Positions 1 through 6,673 are shown, counted from the stretch's first letter. The stretch is 14,107 nucleotides of DNA from CADEFF01 sp964569315 (GCA_964569315.1 CAZMUZ010000099.1:1-14107); one strand, 5' to 3'. Notes: a model not told the origin generated them from the letters alone. Program-made: numbers and translations.

Positions 1-104
1 CCCGCATGCCGGTCGTCATTCTCCTGGGCCACCGCGGTCCCCGCGAGCAATCCGGCCACGCAGCCGGCCAGGACGAACGCCACCAGTTTCCCTCGAATCG
101 CCAT
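1..104 (-). CDS. N-terminus of an exported protein, cut by left edge
   Basis: Only the first 34 codons are present; the gene continues beyond the left edge. The ATG (complement of 102-104) is preceded at good spacing by a strong Shine-Dalgarno, AAGGAGAG, on the complement of 113-120. The peptide starts MAIRGKLVAFVLAGC and continues to ...GTAVAQENDD. It has a basic n-region and a hydrophobic core, followed either by a signal peptidase I site (AVA before Gln27) or by a possible lipobox (LAGC, Cys15). The AVA-Q site followed by a polar, acidic stretch looks more natural because a lipobox at Cys15 leaves a short hydrophobic core. It is divergent from the NAD kinase gene. The function cannot be named from this fragment. 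Confidence 0.75.
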   Translation of the reverse strand, partial: MAIRGKLVAFVLAGCVAGLLAGTAVAQENDDRHA

Positions 105-179
105 GGTCGATTCTCTCCTTCTGGAACGACGAGCGAGATTGCAGCGCGTCGCGCCGAGGCGCAAGGGCAGCCGTGCGGG

Positions 180-208
180 CTGGCGGCCAAAAGTGGACAG
201 GGTATAGT
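180..208 (+). promoter_or_regulatory. Candidate promoter of the NAD kinase gene
   Basis: TATAGT at 203-208 matches the -10 consensus at five of six positions. The -35 candidate CTGGCG at 180-185 is weak, with a 17-base spacer. Transcription would start near 215, about 35 bases before the TTG start at 252. This supports that start over any upstream codon in the same open frame. Read by eye only. Confidence 0.35.
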
Positions 209-251
209 GTGGCCGGCCGCGCGCGGCGGCCCCTGTTCCGCGAGGAAATCC

Positions 252-1019
252 TTGGCCGACCGCCCCATCGCCTTCGTCGCGGCTGCCACCAGCGAAGCCG
301 CGGCCGCCCGGGAGCGGCTCGGCAATCGCTATGCGAATGTCGATCCCGACCGCGCCGAGATCATCGTCGCGCTCGGCGGCGACGGCCACATGCTGGAGAC
401 GCTGCACCATCACCTCGATCGCCCCGTCGCCATCTACGGCATGAATTGCGGCACCGTCGGGTTCCTGATGAACCAGTATGGCGAGGACGGCCTGCGGGAA
501 CGGCTCTCCCGCGCGCAGGCCGTGAAGCTGAGGCCGCTGCTGATGGAGGCGCGCACGCTCGCGGCCGGTACCGTGCAGGCGATCGCCATCAACGAAGTCG
601 CGCTGCTGCGCGAGACGCGCCAGGCGGCGAAGATCGCCATTCACGTCGATGGAAAAATTCGCCTGCCGGAGCTGATCTGCGACGGCGTGCTGCTCTCGAC
701 CCCGGCCGGAAGCACGGCCTACAACCTCTCGGCCCACGGACCGATCCTGCCGCTCGGATCGCGCCTCCTCGCCCTCACGCCGATCAGCGCCTTTCGGCCG
801 CGCCGCTGGCGCGGCGCGCTGCTGCCCGAGGGCGCGATGACGGAGTTCGAGATCCTGGAATCGGGGAAACGGCCGGTGAGCGCGGTCGCCGATTTCACCG
901 AAGTCCGCGACGTGGTGTCGGTGCGCGTCTCCGTCGACAACAGCCGGTCGCTCACGCTGCTGTTCGACCCCGAGCATAATCTCGAGGAACGGATCCTCAA
1001 CGAGCAGTTCGCGCCCTGA
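252..1019 (+). CDS. nadK: NAD kinase
   Basis: ATP-dependent NAD kinase makes NADP from NAD in the cytosol. The 255-residue product has the family landmarks in order: GGDG (residues 42-45, phosphate binding), MNCGTVGFLMN (64-74), the NE pair (114-115), and DGVLLSTPAGSTAYNLSAHGP (144-164), the conserved NAD-binding and catalytic stretch. The length fits the short alphaproteobacterial form. I chose the TTG at 252 because it directly precedes ADRPIAFVA, the usual first beta strand, and has GAGGAAA at 242-248 as ribosome binding site. The frame is open back to position 6, but that part overlaps the divergent exported gene and a likely promoter and does not look like protein. Its last 23 bases overlap the convergent amidohydrolase gene. 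Confidence 0.93.
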   Translation: MADRPIAFVAAATSEAAAARERLGNRYANVDPDRAEIIVALGGDGHMLETLHHHLDRPVAIYGMNCGTVGFLMNQYGEDGLRERLSRAQAVKLRPLLMEARTLAAGTVQAIAINEVALLRETRQAAKIAIHVDGKIRLPELICDGVLLSTPAGSTAYNLSAHGPILPLGSRLLALTPISAFRPRRWRGALLPEGAMTEFEILESGKRPVSAVADFTEVRDVVSVRVSVDNSRSLTLLFDPEHNLEERILNEQFAP

Positions 1020-1893
1020 GCCCGTCCACCGCGGCCATCGCATGGTCGGCGACGCGGCGGACGACCTCGGTCAGATCCTCGCGAAGCCGGTCGAAGCCGG
1101 CATGGGTCGCGACCGCGCGCTCGTCGAGATAGAGCCGTCGGTTGACCTCGATCTGCAGGCTGTGACGCCCCTCTCCCGGCGCGCCGTGCCGGGTCACGAT
1201 CTCCGCGCCGCGGAACGGCCGGTTGATGGCGACGCTGTAGCCGAGGTCGCGGAGCGCCGTCGCGACGAAATCGGTGAAGGCGGGATCGCAGCTCTGCCCG
1301 TCGAGATCGCCCAGCACGAAATCCTCGCGGATCGGCACCGGCGCGCCGTTGCGCGCGCGGCCGAGCGGTTTCATCGAATGGCAGTTGATATGCCAGACCT
1401 GACCGAACCTCGCTTGCGTCTCCGCCAGCATCGCTTCGAGGGCGTCGTGATAGGGCCGGTGGAAGCGCCGGATCCGTCCTTCGATCTCCGCCACCGGGAG
1501 CTTGCGGTCATAGACCGGAAGATCGGGGCGAACCAGCCGGCGGATGACGCCGAGCCCGCGATCGGCGCGGTCGCTCAGCGTGAAAGGCCGCGGCCAGGGC
1601 TCGGCCAGGAGCAGCGGGTCGATCTCCTCCTCATGCCGGTTGGCGTCGATATAGCTGCGCGGAAAGAAGGCAGTCAGCAGCCGCGCGCCCGCGAGCGGCG
1701 CATCGGCAAAAAGCTCGTCCACATAGGCGTCCTCGATGCGCCGCAGCGCTTCGAAGGGGGCGGCAGCGCCGAAATCGTCCGGATAGTCGCGGCCGCTATG
1801 CGGGGAGTCCAGAACCACCGGTGCTGGCGCGCCGGCGGGCTCCCGGCGCTCCAGCACGCGCAAGGGTTCTGCGTCCGCGTGCGGATCGATCAT
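997..1893 (-). CDS. N-formylglutamate amidohydrolase family protein
   Basis: This family hydrolyses N-formyl-L-glutamate to glutamate and formate, the last step of one histidine degradation route (HutG type). The 298-residue protein shows the family motifs: DSPHSGRDYP (29-38), EDAYVDEL (54-61), YIDANR (81-86), HINCHSM (168-174, likely metal-binding His) and LQIEVNRRLYLDE (246-258, likely metal or catalytic Glu). Length is normal. No hut genes are nearby, so the substrate could be another N-formyl or N-acyl amino acid. The ATG start has no close Shine-Dalgarno; a GGGGAGG lies about 17 bases upstream. The gene is divergent from argE across an 81-base gap and overlaps the 3' end of nadK by 23 bases. 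Family is firm; exact substrate is inferred. Confidence 0.87.
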   Translation of the reverse strand: MIDPHADAEPLRVLERREPAGAPAPVVLDSPHSGRDYPDDFGAAAPFEALRRIEDAYVDELFADAPLAGARLLTAFFPRSYIDANRHEEEIDPLLLAEPWPRPFTLSDRADRGLGVIRRLVRPDLPVYDRKLPVAEIEGRIRRFHRPYHDALEAMLAETQARFGQVWHINCHSMKPLGRARNGAPVPIREDFVLGDLDGQSCDPAFTDFVATALRDLGYSVAINRPFRGAEIVTRHGAPGEGRHSLQIEVNRRLYLDERAVATHAGFDRLREDLTEVVRRVADHAMAAVDGLRARTAR

Positions 1894-1906
1894 GCCCGAA
1901 CGGATA

Positions 1907-1936
1907 TTGGCCTCCCCGCCGCCGCTGGCCTATGAT
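1907..1936 (+). promoter_or_regulatory. Candidate promoter of the argE gene
   Basis: TTGGCC (1907-1912), an 18-base spacer and TATGAT (1931-1936) resemble a sigma-70 promoter; the -10 box matches at five of six positions. Transcription would begin near 1943, about 30 bases before the TTG start of argE. It lies in the 81-base divergent gap between the amidohydrolase and argE. Confidence 0.45.
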
Positions 1937-1974
1937 CGGCGCCTTCCCGCAACGGCATTGTCAGGTTCCTCATC

Positions 1975-3147
1975 TTGTCACCGTCGGCACAAAGTCTGGA
2001 AATGATCCGCAAGCTCGTCTCGTTCGACACGACGAGCCGCAACTCCAACCTGCAGATCATCGACTTCATCCGCGACTACCTCGCCTCCTTCGGCGTGGAA
2101 TCGCGGCTGGTACATGACGAAACCGGCAAGAAGGCCAATCTCTATGCCACGCTGGGGCCGCAGGACAAGCCCGGAATCGCGCTCTCCGGCCATACCGACG
2201 TGGTGCCGATCGACGGCCAGGAATGGTCGACCGACCCGTGGAAGATCGTCGAGCGCGACGGCAAGCTCTATGGACGCGGCACCTGCGACATGAAGAGCTT
2301 CGTCGCCATCGCCCTCGCCATGGTGCCCGACTTCCTGGCGAAGCCCTTGAAGACGCCGATCCATCTGGTCTTCTCCTACGACGAGGAGGTCGGATGCGTG
2401 GGCGTCCGACGATTGATCCATCTCTTGAAGGAGCTGCCGGTGCGCCCGCGCGCCGTCATCGTCGGCGAGCCGACCGACATGCGGGTCATCGTCGCGCACA
2501 AGGGGAAGAAAAGCATCCGTTGCCACGTGCGCGGCTTCGAGTGCCATTCCTCGCTGGCGCCGCACGGGGTGAACGCCATCGAATATGCGGCCGAGCTCAT
2601 CGCCCGGCTCAACAGCATGGGCCGGCGCCTCGCCAAGGAGGGCCCGTTCGACGAGGATTTCGACGTGGCCCACACGACCGTCCATACCGGCGTGATCCAG
2701 GGCGGCACCGCGCTCAATATCGTGCCGAAGGACTGCCATTTCGATTTCGAGTTCCGCTATCTGCCGGGCGTCGATCCGGAGGCGCTCTATGCGGAGCTGC
2801 GCCGCTATGCCGAGCAGGAGCTGCTGCCGGCCATGCGCAAGATCGCGCCCGATACGGGCTTTAGCTGGGAGGATCTGTCCTCCTTCCCGGGCCTCGACAT
2901 CCCCGAGGAATCGGAGGTGGTGGTGCTGGCGAAGTCCCTCGCCGGCGCGAACGCCGTGCGGAAGGTCGCGTTCGGCACCGAGGCGGGCCTGTTCCAGCAG
3001 GCCGGCATGCCGACGATCATCTGCGGCCCCGGCAGCATCGACCAGGCGCACAAGCCGAACGAGTTCGTCAGCCTGGAGCAGCTTTCGCTCTGCGAGGCTT
3101 TCCTCCGCCGCCTGATCCACCGGGCGACCGAGTCCGCGGCCGCCTGA
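1975..3147 (+). CDS. argE: Acetylornithine deacetylase (M20 family)
   Basis: ArgE removes the acetyl group of N2-acetyl-L-ornithine to give ornithine in arginine synthesis; it is a cytosolic dizinc M20 hydrolase. The 390-residue protein begins with the typical SLEMIRKLVSFDTTSRNSN. It carries all metal and catalytic residues: H73 and D75 (SGHTDVV), D105 (GRGTCDMKSF), the general base E137 with E138 (YDEEVGC), E165 (GEPTDM) and H359 (DQAHKPNE). GTEAGLF (334-340) and the central dimerisation lobe are present. The TTG start is forced: a stop at 1933 closes the frame and no ATG or GTG lies between. ATG 2002 would delete the conserved first residues. No arginine-pathway gene is adjacent, so a broader N-acyl amino acid deacetylase role is possible. 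Confidence 0.9.
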   Translation: MSPSAQSLEMIRKLVSFDTTSRNSNLQIIDFIRDYLASFGVESRLVHDETGKKANLYATLGPQDKPGIALSGHTDVVPIDGQEWSTDPWKIVERDGKLYGRGTCDMKSFVAIALAMVPDFLAKPLKTPIHLVFSYDEEVGCVGVRRLIHLLKELPVRPRAVIVGEPTDMRVIVAHKGKKSIRCHVRGFECHSSLAPHGVNAIEYAAELIARLNSMGRRLAKEGPFDEDFDVAHTTVHTGVIQGGTALNIVPKDCHFDFEFRYLPGVDPEALYAELRRYAEQELLPAMRKIAPDTGFSWEDLSSFPGLDIPEESEVVVLAKSLAGANAVRKVAFGTEAGLFQQAGMPTIICGPGSIDQAHKPNEFVSLEQLSLCEAFLRRLIHRATESAAA

Positions 3148-3160
3148 GGTCGCGGCCGCG
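3135..3160 (+). terminator. Hairpin over the argE stop codon
   Basis: CGCGGCCGC (3135-3143) and GCGGCCGCG (3152-3160) form a perfect 9-base-pair stem with an 8-base loop holding the TGA stop of argE. There is no T-run, so it is not a classical intrinsic terminator. It may reduce read-through into the hydrolase gene or stabilise the message end. Confidence 0.35.
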
Positions 3161-3216
3161 CGCCTCGCCGGTCCTCCCATTGCGTGCGGGCCGGCGCCGC
3201 CGCTATCATCGGCGGC

Positions 3217-4026
3217 ATGCGACCGGGCCTCGCCACGGTGCTGTTCCTCCTCATCCCCTCCGCACCCGGATCGACGGCGCTTGCCGACGATGGCGAGATC
3301 GCACGCACCTGGCAGCAGGGCCAGGTCTATGTGCGCTACGAAACGGAAGAGCTGACCTATGGCGTGCTCGGCGGACCGTTCGGCGCCTCCTACATCCAGA
3401 AGCTGCTGACACGGTACAGCACCGGCGATCCGCAGCCGGTCATCATCCATCTCCATGGCTGCGGCAAATCGGACGGGCTCAGCGACATCCAGAGCCAGGG
3501 CCGCGCCATGGCCGAGCTCGGCTTCATCGTGGTGGCGCCGAACAGCTTCGCGCGCAGCGGCCGCCCCACGAGCTGCGACGCGCGGCAGGCGCACCGTGCC
3601 CCGGACGCGCCCTTCGCGCTCATCCAGGATCTGCGGCTTCAGGAGCTCCGCTACGCGCTTGCCCGGGTGCTGGAGCAACCCTGGGCCGATCCCAACCGGA
3701 TCTTCGTCTCTGGCTTCGACGAGGGGGCGGACGCGGTGCTGGCGTTCCACGATCCGGCCGTGCTCGGGCGTATCGCCATCGGCGCGCCCTGCCGCTTCGA
3801 CCCGATCGCGGACGCGGAGCTTCCGACGCTCGTCATCGTCGCCCGCGACGACCTGTGGTTCAACGCCGACCACGAACCGGCGCTCGACGGGCAATGCCGG
3901 CGGAAGCTCGGCGGCGAGCCCAATGTGGTGATCCTGGAGCCGGAGGGCGTGCTGCACGACGCCCTCATCTATAACGAGGCGAAGATCGCGCTCTGGAACT
4001 TCCTGGTGCGGGCGAGCTTTCTCTGA
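3217..4026 (+). CDS. Predicted secreted alpha/beta hydrolase with Asp at the nucleophile site
   Basis: The product (269 residues from ATG 3217) starts with a signal peptide, MRPGLATVLFLLIPSAPGST followed by ALA before D24, so it is likely periplasmic or secreted. The fold is dienelactone-hydrolase/esterase-like. HLHGCGKSDG (78-87) is the oxyanion-hole strand, VSGFDEGADAV (164-174) the nucleophile elbow, VIVARDD (206-212) the acid strand, and GVLHDAL (244-250) carries the catalytic His247. The elbow reads G-F-D-E-G: Asp168 stands where Ser or Cys is expected. Cys82, 120, 192 and 227 could form disulfides, as fits export. A GTG at 3184 would add 11 residues before the signal peptide and is less likely; neither start has a clear Shine-Dalgarno. 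Sixty-nine bases after argE. Substrate unknown. Confidence 0.75.
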   Translation: MRPGLATVLFLLIPSAPGSTALADDGEIARTWQQGQVYVRYETEELTYGVLGGPFGASYIQKLLTRYSTGDPQPVIIHLHGCGKSDGLSDIQSQGRAMAELGFIVVAPNSFARSGRPTSCDARQAHRAPDAPFALIQDLRLQELRYALARVLEQPWADPNRIFVSGFDEGADAVLAFHDPAVLGRIAIGAPCRFDPIADAELPTLVIVARDDLWFNADHEPALDGQCRRKLGGEPNVVILEPEGVLHDALIYNEAKIALWNFLVRASFL

Positions 4027-4037
4027 AACGTCAGAGA
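4020..4037. terminator. Bidirectional hairpin between convergent genes
   Basis: TCTCTGA (4020-4026), loop AACG, and TCAGAGA (4031-4037) form a perfect 7-base-pair hairpin. It contains the TGA of the hydrolase gene on the plus strand and the TGA of the deacetylase gene on the minus strand. Its position between two convergent genes suggests a shared terminator, though no long T-run follows on either side. Confidence 0.4.
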
Positions 4038-5038
4038 TCGACGGCGATAACGGCGATGGTATCGCCGCGCCGAACACGGCCGGGGCCGAGCCGGCAGACC
4101 AGGAGCCCGTCCCGCTTCGCCCGTTTCTCGACCGGCAGTTCGCCCGGCCGCTCGATGTCGTGCACCTGGCCGAGAAGCTGGCCGACCGTCACCGCTTCGC
4201 CGATATCGACCAGGGGCTCGTAGACGCCGTTCTCCGTGGCGGCCGTGTAGCAATCGCCGTCCGGCACCGCCATCAGCCGCGTCGGCGCCAGCCCCTGCTC
4301 CTCGCGCGTGACGATCTTCCCTTCGCAGATGCCGAAATGGACCAGAAGATTCCGGACGCCGATATCGGCGACCTTGACGGTCGCGGGGCTGACGACGCCG
4401 GCGCCGCCGATCTCGGTCGAGACGAAGATCCGCCCCATATCCTCGGCAGCCGTGTCGAGCATGCCCTCGCTGTCGAGCTCCTTCAGCACCAGCCCGACCG
4501 GCGCGCCGAAGGCGCGCGCGGCATCCAGCGTCTTCCGCATGCGATCGGCGTCGTCGAGCCTGTGCACCACGGCCGACGGCAGGAAGCTCATCGACCGCCC
4601 GCCGGAATGGATGTCGCAGACGAAATCCGCGAGCGGCAGAAGCTGCGTCTGCACATAATGCGCGATCATCGCCGTGATGGTGCCGCGCCGCGCGCCCGGA
4701 AAGGCGCGATTCATATTCATGCCGTCGATCGGCGAGAGGCGCTGCCCGGCCATCAGCGCCGGCATGTTGAGACCGGGAAGGATGACGACCCGGCCCTTGA
4801 CCTCGGCCGGCTCGAGCGCGCGCAGCAGCTTCATCAGCGCGATCGGCCCCTCGTACTCGTCGCCGTGATTGCCGCCGGTGAAGAGGATGGTCGGGCCGCG
4901 GCCGTTCTTGATCACGGCGATGGGCATCAGGAGCGTGCCCCAGCCGCTTTCGTTGGTCGAGTTGGGAACGTTCAGATAGCCGACCTGCTTGCCGTCGCGG
5001 TCATAGTCGATATCGGTGCTGATGCGGCTGTCGGACAT
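4031..5038 (-). CDS. doeB: DoeB/EutE-like N-acetyl-diaminobutyrate deacetylase (AstE/AspA family)
   Basis: The 335-residue protein belongs to the succinylglutamate desuccinylase/aspartoacylase zinc family. Zinc ligands are seen in GGNHGDEYEGP (H58, E61) and CDIHSGG (H144). DGMNMNRAFPG (105-115) is the substrate-site signature, and a C-terminal beta domain follows from about residue 250. The closest known type is DoeB/EutE, which deacetylates N-alpha-acetyl-L-2,4-diaminobutyrate after ectoine ring opening. Support for that choice is its place 19 bases downstream of a DoeA-like gene on the same strand, the standard doeA-doeB order. A GGAG lies 8 bases before the ATG. Family is firm. The ectoine role is inferred because no doeC, doeD, regulator or ectoine transporter is in the window. 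Confidence 0.75.
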   Translation of the reverse strand: MSDSRISTDIDYDRDGKQVGYLNVPNSTNESGWGTLLMPIAVIKNGRGPTILFTGGNHGDEYEGPIALMKLLRALEPAEVKGRVVILPGLNMPALMAGQRLSPIDGMNMNRAFPGARRGTITAMIAHYVQTQLLPLADFVCDIHSGGRSMSFLPSAVVHRLDDADRMRKTLDAARAFGAPVGLVLKELDSEGMLDTAAEDMGRIFVSTEIGGAGVVSPATVKVADIGVRNLLVHFGICEGKIVTREEQGLAPTRLMAVPDGDCYTAATENGVYEPLVDIGEAVTVGQLLGQVHDIERPGELPVEKRAKRDGLLVCRLGPGRVRRGDTIAVIAVDL

Positions 5039-5057
5039 CGACCCGGCTCCGTCTCGA

Positions 5058-6215
5058 TCAACGCAGGAAGATGCGACGCTCGTAATTGACGAGCGCCTCG
5101 CCGCCCGACGGCGTCACGCGGACCGTTTCGGACATGCCGAAGCAGACGCGCCCCGGCACGACGATATAGGGGATGACATGGAACACCATGTTCTCCTGCA
5201 ACGGCCGCTCCTCGCGCGCCTGGAGGCTCAGGATCTGGCCCTCGCCCCAGTCCGGCGCGTAGGCGATGCCGATGGAGTAGCCGCTGCGGGTGTTCTGGCG
5301 CCCGCCGAAGCTGTTCTTCTCGACCACGGCGCGGTTGACCGCGTCGGGGCGCGAGGCGGGAACGCCGGGCTTCATGCTGGCCATCGTCGCTTCGATCGCC
5401 TCGGTCAGGACCTTCTCGGCCTCCTGGATCTCAGGCGTCGGGTCGCCGACCCAGATCGAGCGCATCATGGCGACGTGATAGCGCTGGATGGCGGCGCCGA
5501 TCTCGAAGAAGACCGGCTCGTTGCGACCGATGGTGCGGTTTTCCCAGGTGGCATGGCCGAGCGCGCAGCGCGGGCCCGAGCAGACGAAGGGGGCGACCGC
5601 GGTATATTCGCTGCCGGCGCGCAGCATCGCGTAGTGGATCGCCGCCGCGACGTCGTTCTCGCTGACGCCGGGCTTGACGGATTCGATGCCGGCCTGGAGC
5701 CCCGCCTCGAGCGCGCGGGCGGCGCGCCGCATGACGCGGATCTCGGCCTCGGACTTCACCACGCGGCCCTGCTCGACCAGGCCCGAGCAATCCACGAAGA
5801 CCGCCTTCGGGAGGAGCGCGAAGAGCCGCTCCTGCTCGGTCGCGCGGAAGAAATAGCAGCTCTTCTCGTAGCCGATGCGCTTCTGCGCGTAGCCGAATTC
5901 GTCCAGCGCCTTCTGCAGCTTCGCGACGGGTTCTTCGATATCCTCGTAGGGGCGGCTGAGCTCGACCCAGGTCCGCGCCTGGACGTTGCTGTCCTCGAGG
6001 CGTCGCGTGACCATGAAGGGCTCGCCCTCCACCGGCACGACCGCGGCCTGGAAATAATAGTAACCGGTGGTCTGATAGCCGGTGAGATAGGTGATGTTCT
6101 GCGGCGTCGTCACGATCATCGCGTCGATGCCCTTCACCGCCATGCGCCGCCGGAGCTCGGCGAGCCGGCGCTCGAACTCCGCCATCGGAAACACGATGTC
6201 GTTGCGCTGACGCAT
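5058..6215 (-). CDS. doeA: DoeA/EutD-like ectoine hydrolase (M24 family)
   Basis: The 385-residue protein has the creatinase-type N-terminal domain (about 1-150) and the pita-bread M24 domain (about 155-380). Metal ligands of true aminopeptidases are lost: the usual D-x-G...D pattern reads EIGAAIQRYHVAMMRS (238-253) with Ala249 for the second Asp, GHGIG is replaced by GYSIG (312-316), and the EPG strand reads HVIPY (346-350). Only E363 (SETV) remains. This pattern and the stretch APDWGEG (320-326) fit ectoine hydrolases, which open ectoine to N-acetyl-diaminobutyrate. The neighbouring DoeB-like gene strengthens the call. The start has GGGGGA 4 bases upstream. Alternatives are a creatinase-like or another amide hydrolase; family is firm, substrate moderately so. 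Confidence 0.72.
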   Translation of the reverse strand: MRQRNDIVFPMAEFERRLAELRRRMAVKGIDAMIVTTPQNITYLTGYQTTGYYYFQAAVVPVEGEPFMVTRRLEDSNVQARTWVELSRPYEDIEEPVAKLQKALDEFGYAQKRIGYEKSCYFFRATEQERLFALLPKAVFVDCSGLVEQGRVVKSEAEIRVMRRAARALEAGLQAGIESVKPGVSENDVAAAIHYAMLRAGSEYTAVAPFVCSGPRCALGHATWENRTIGRNEPVFFEIGAAIQRYHVAMMRSIWVGDPTPEIQEAEKVLTEAIEATMASMKPGVPASRPDAVNRAVVEKNSFGGRQNTRSGYSIGIAYAPDWGEGQILSLQAREERPLQENMVFHVIPYIVVPGRVCFGMSETVRVTPSGGEALVNYERRIFLR

Positions 6216-6510
6216 GAATCCCCCGTCGACGGCCGCCCGAATCAGGCCGGCATCATGCTCTCAAAACCGGCGAGGTCGCAACCGAGTCGGGACCGGCGCG
6301 CAGGTGCATGTCTCGCGTCGTTTCGGAATTCTCCCGTGCGCATGACGACGATCCCGCGATCGCGCGATGTCGAGCATCGAGGCCGATGGCCTTGCGCGCA
6401 TGCGAACGACATTCCCGTCCGTCCCGGCGCGAAGCCCGGTGCCGGATGCACCCGGTGCGGAAGGGGCGCGGCGCAACAGGCGGCGGCCTTGTCCAACCGC
6501 GAGGACCGCG
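6216..6510. other. Gene-free stretch between doeA and tRNA-Leu
   Basis: About 295 bases with no convincing gene on either strand; the open frames crossing it read straight through the tRNA or into doeA without domain signal. It holds the candidate doeA promoter and a perfect 10-base palindrome, CGCGATCGCG, at 6355-6364. The palindrome could be an operator but may be chance in GC-rich DNA. Confidence 0.4.
6252..6281 (-). promoter_or_regulatory. Candidate promoter of the doeA-doeB unit
   Basis: On the minus strand TTGCGA (complement of 6276-6281), an 18-base spacer and CATGAT (complement of 6252-6257) each match the sigma-70 consensus at four of six positions. It would start transcription about 30 bases before the doeA ATG. 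Read by eye; weak. Confidence 0.3.
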
Positions 6511-6531
6511 GCGCGATGGCGCGCCTCGCGC
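6511..6531 (-). terminator. Hairpin directly after tRNA-Leu
   Basis: Read on the minus strand, GCGCGA and TCGCGC form a 6-base-pair stem with a 9-base loop that contains the self-complementary GGCGCGCC. It begins at the base after the encoded CCA of the tRNA. It may end the tRNA transcript or guide 3' processing; no T-run follows. Confidence 0.3.
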
Positions 6532-6618
6532 TGGTAGGGACGGCGGGGCTCGAACCCGCACGGCTTGAAAGCCAAGCGATTTTAAGTCGCTAGCGTCTAC
6601 CAGTTCCGCCACGTCCCT
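6532..6618 (-). tRNA. tRNA-Leu (anticodon UAA)
   Basis: On the minus strand the sequence begins AGGGACG and ends CGTCCCT plus discriminator A and an encoded CCA, giving a perfect 7-base-pair acceptor stem over 87 bases. The D arm (GGCGGAACTGGTAGACGC) is the leucine type. The anticodon stem AGCGA/TCGCT encloses the loop CTTAAAA with anticodon TAA (complement of 6582-6584). A long variable arm (GCTTGGCTTTCAAGC region) marks a class II tRNA. The T arm carries GGTTCGAGCC. It decodes UUA, a rare codon in a genome this GC-rich, and UUG by wobble. Confidence 0.95.
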
Positions 6619-6630
6619 GTTGCGCGGGCC

Positions 6631-6657
6631 GATCGCCGAAGCGGCGCATCGGCGATC
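6631..6657. repeat. 9-bp inverted repeat just upstream of tRNA-Leu
   Basis: GATCGCCGA (6631-6639) and TCGGCGATC (6649-6657) are perfect inverted copies around a 9-base loop, 12 bases before the 5' end of the tRNA on the minus strand. It could terminate the upstream methyltransferase transcript, fold in the tRNA leader, or bind a regulator. Confidence 0.5.
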
Positions 6658-6673
6658 TGCCACCAGCCAGCGG

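Noticed and set aside
1978..4077. A 699-codon minus-strand open frame antisense to argE and the secreted hydrolase
   Set aside because: It has no recognisable domain, is rich in Arg/Asp/Glu/His/Ala as expected from the reverse complement of GC-rich genes, and the plus-strand genes have clear motifs and catalytic residues.
5016..6593. A 525-codon plus-strand open frame antisense to the DoeA-like gene
   Set aside because: It ends inside the tRNA gene and shows the mirror composition of the real minus-strand gene, with no domain signal.
6532..6618. tRNA-Leu as an integration site for a mobile element
   Set aside because: I found no integrase, no repeated copy of the tRNA 3' end in the window, and no change in base composition around it.
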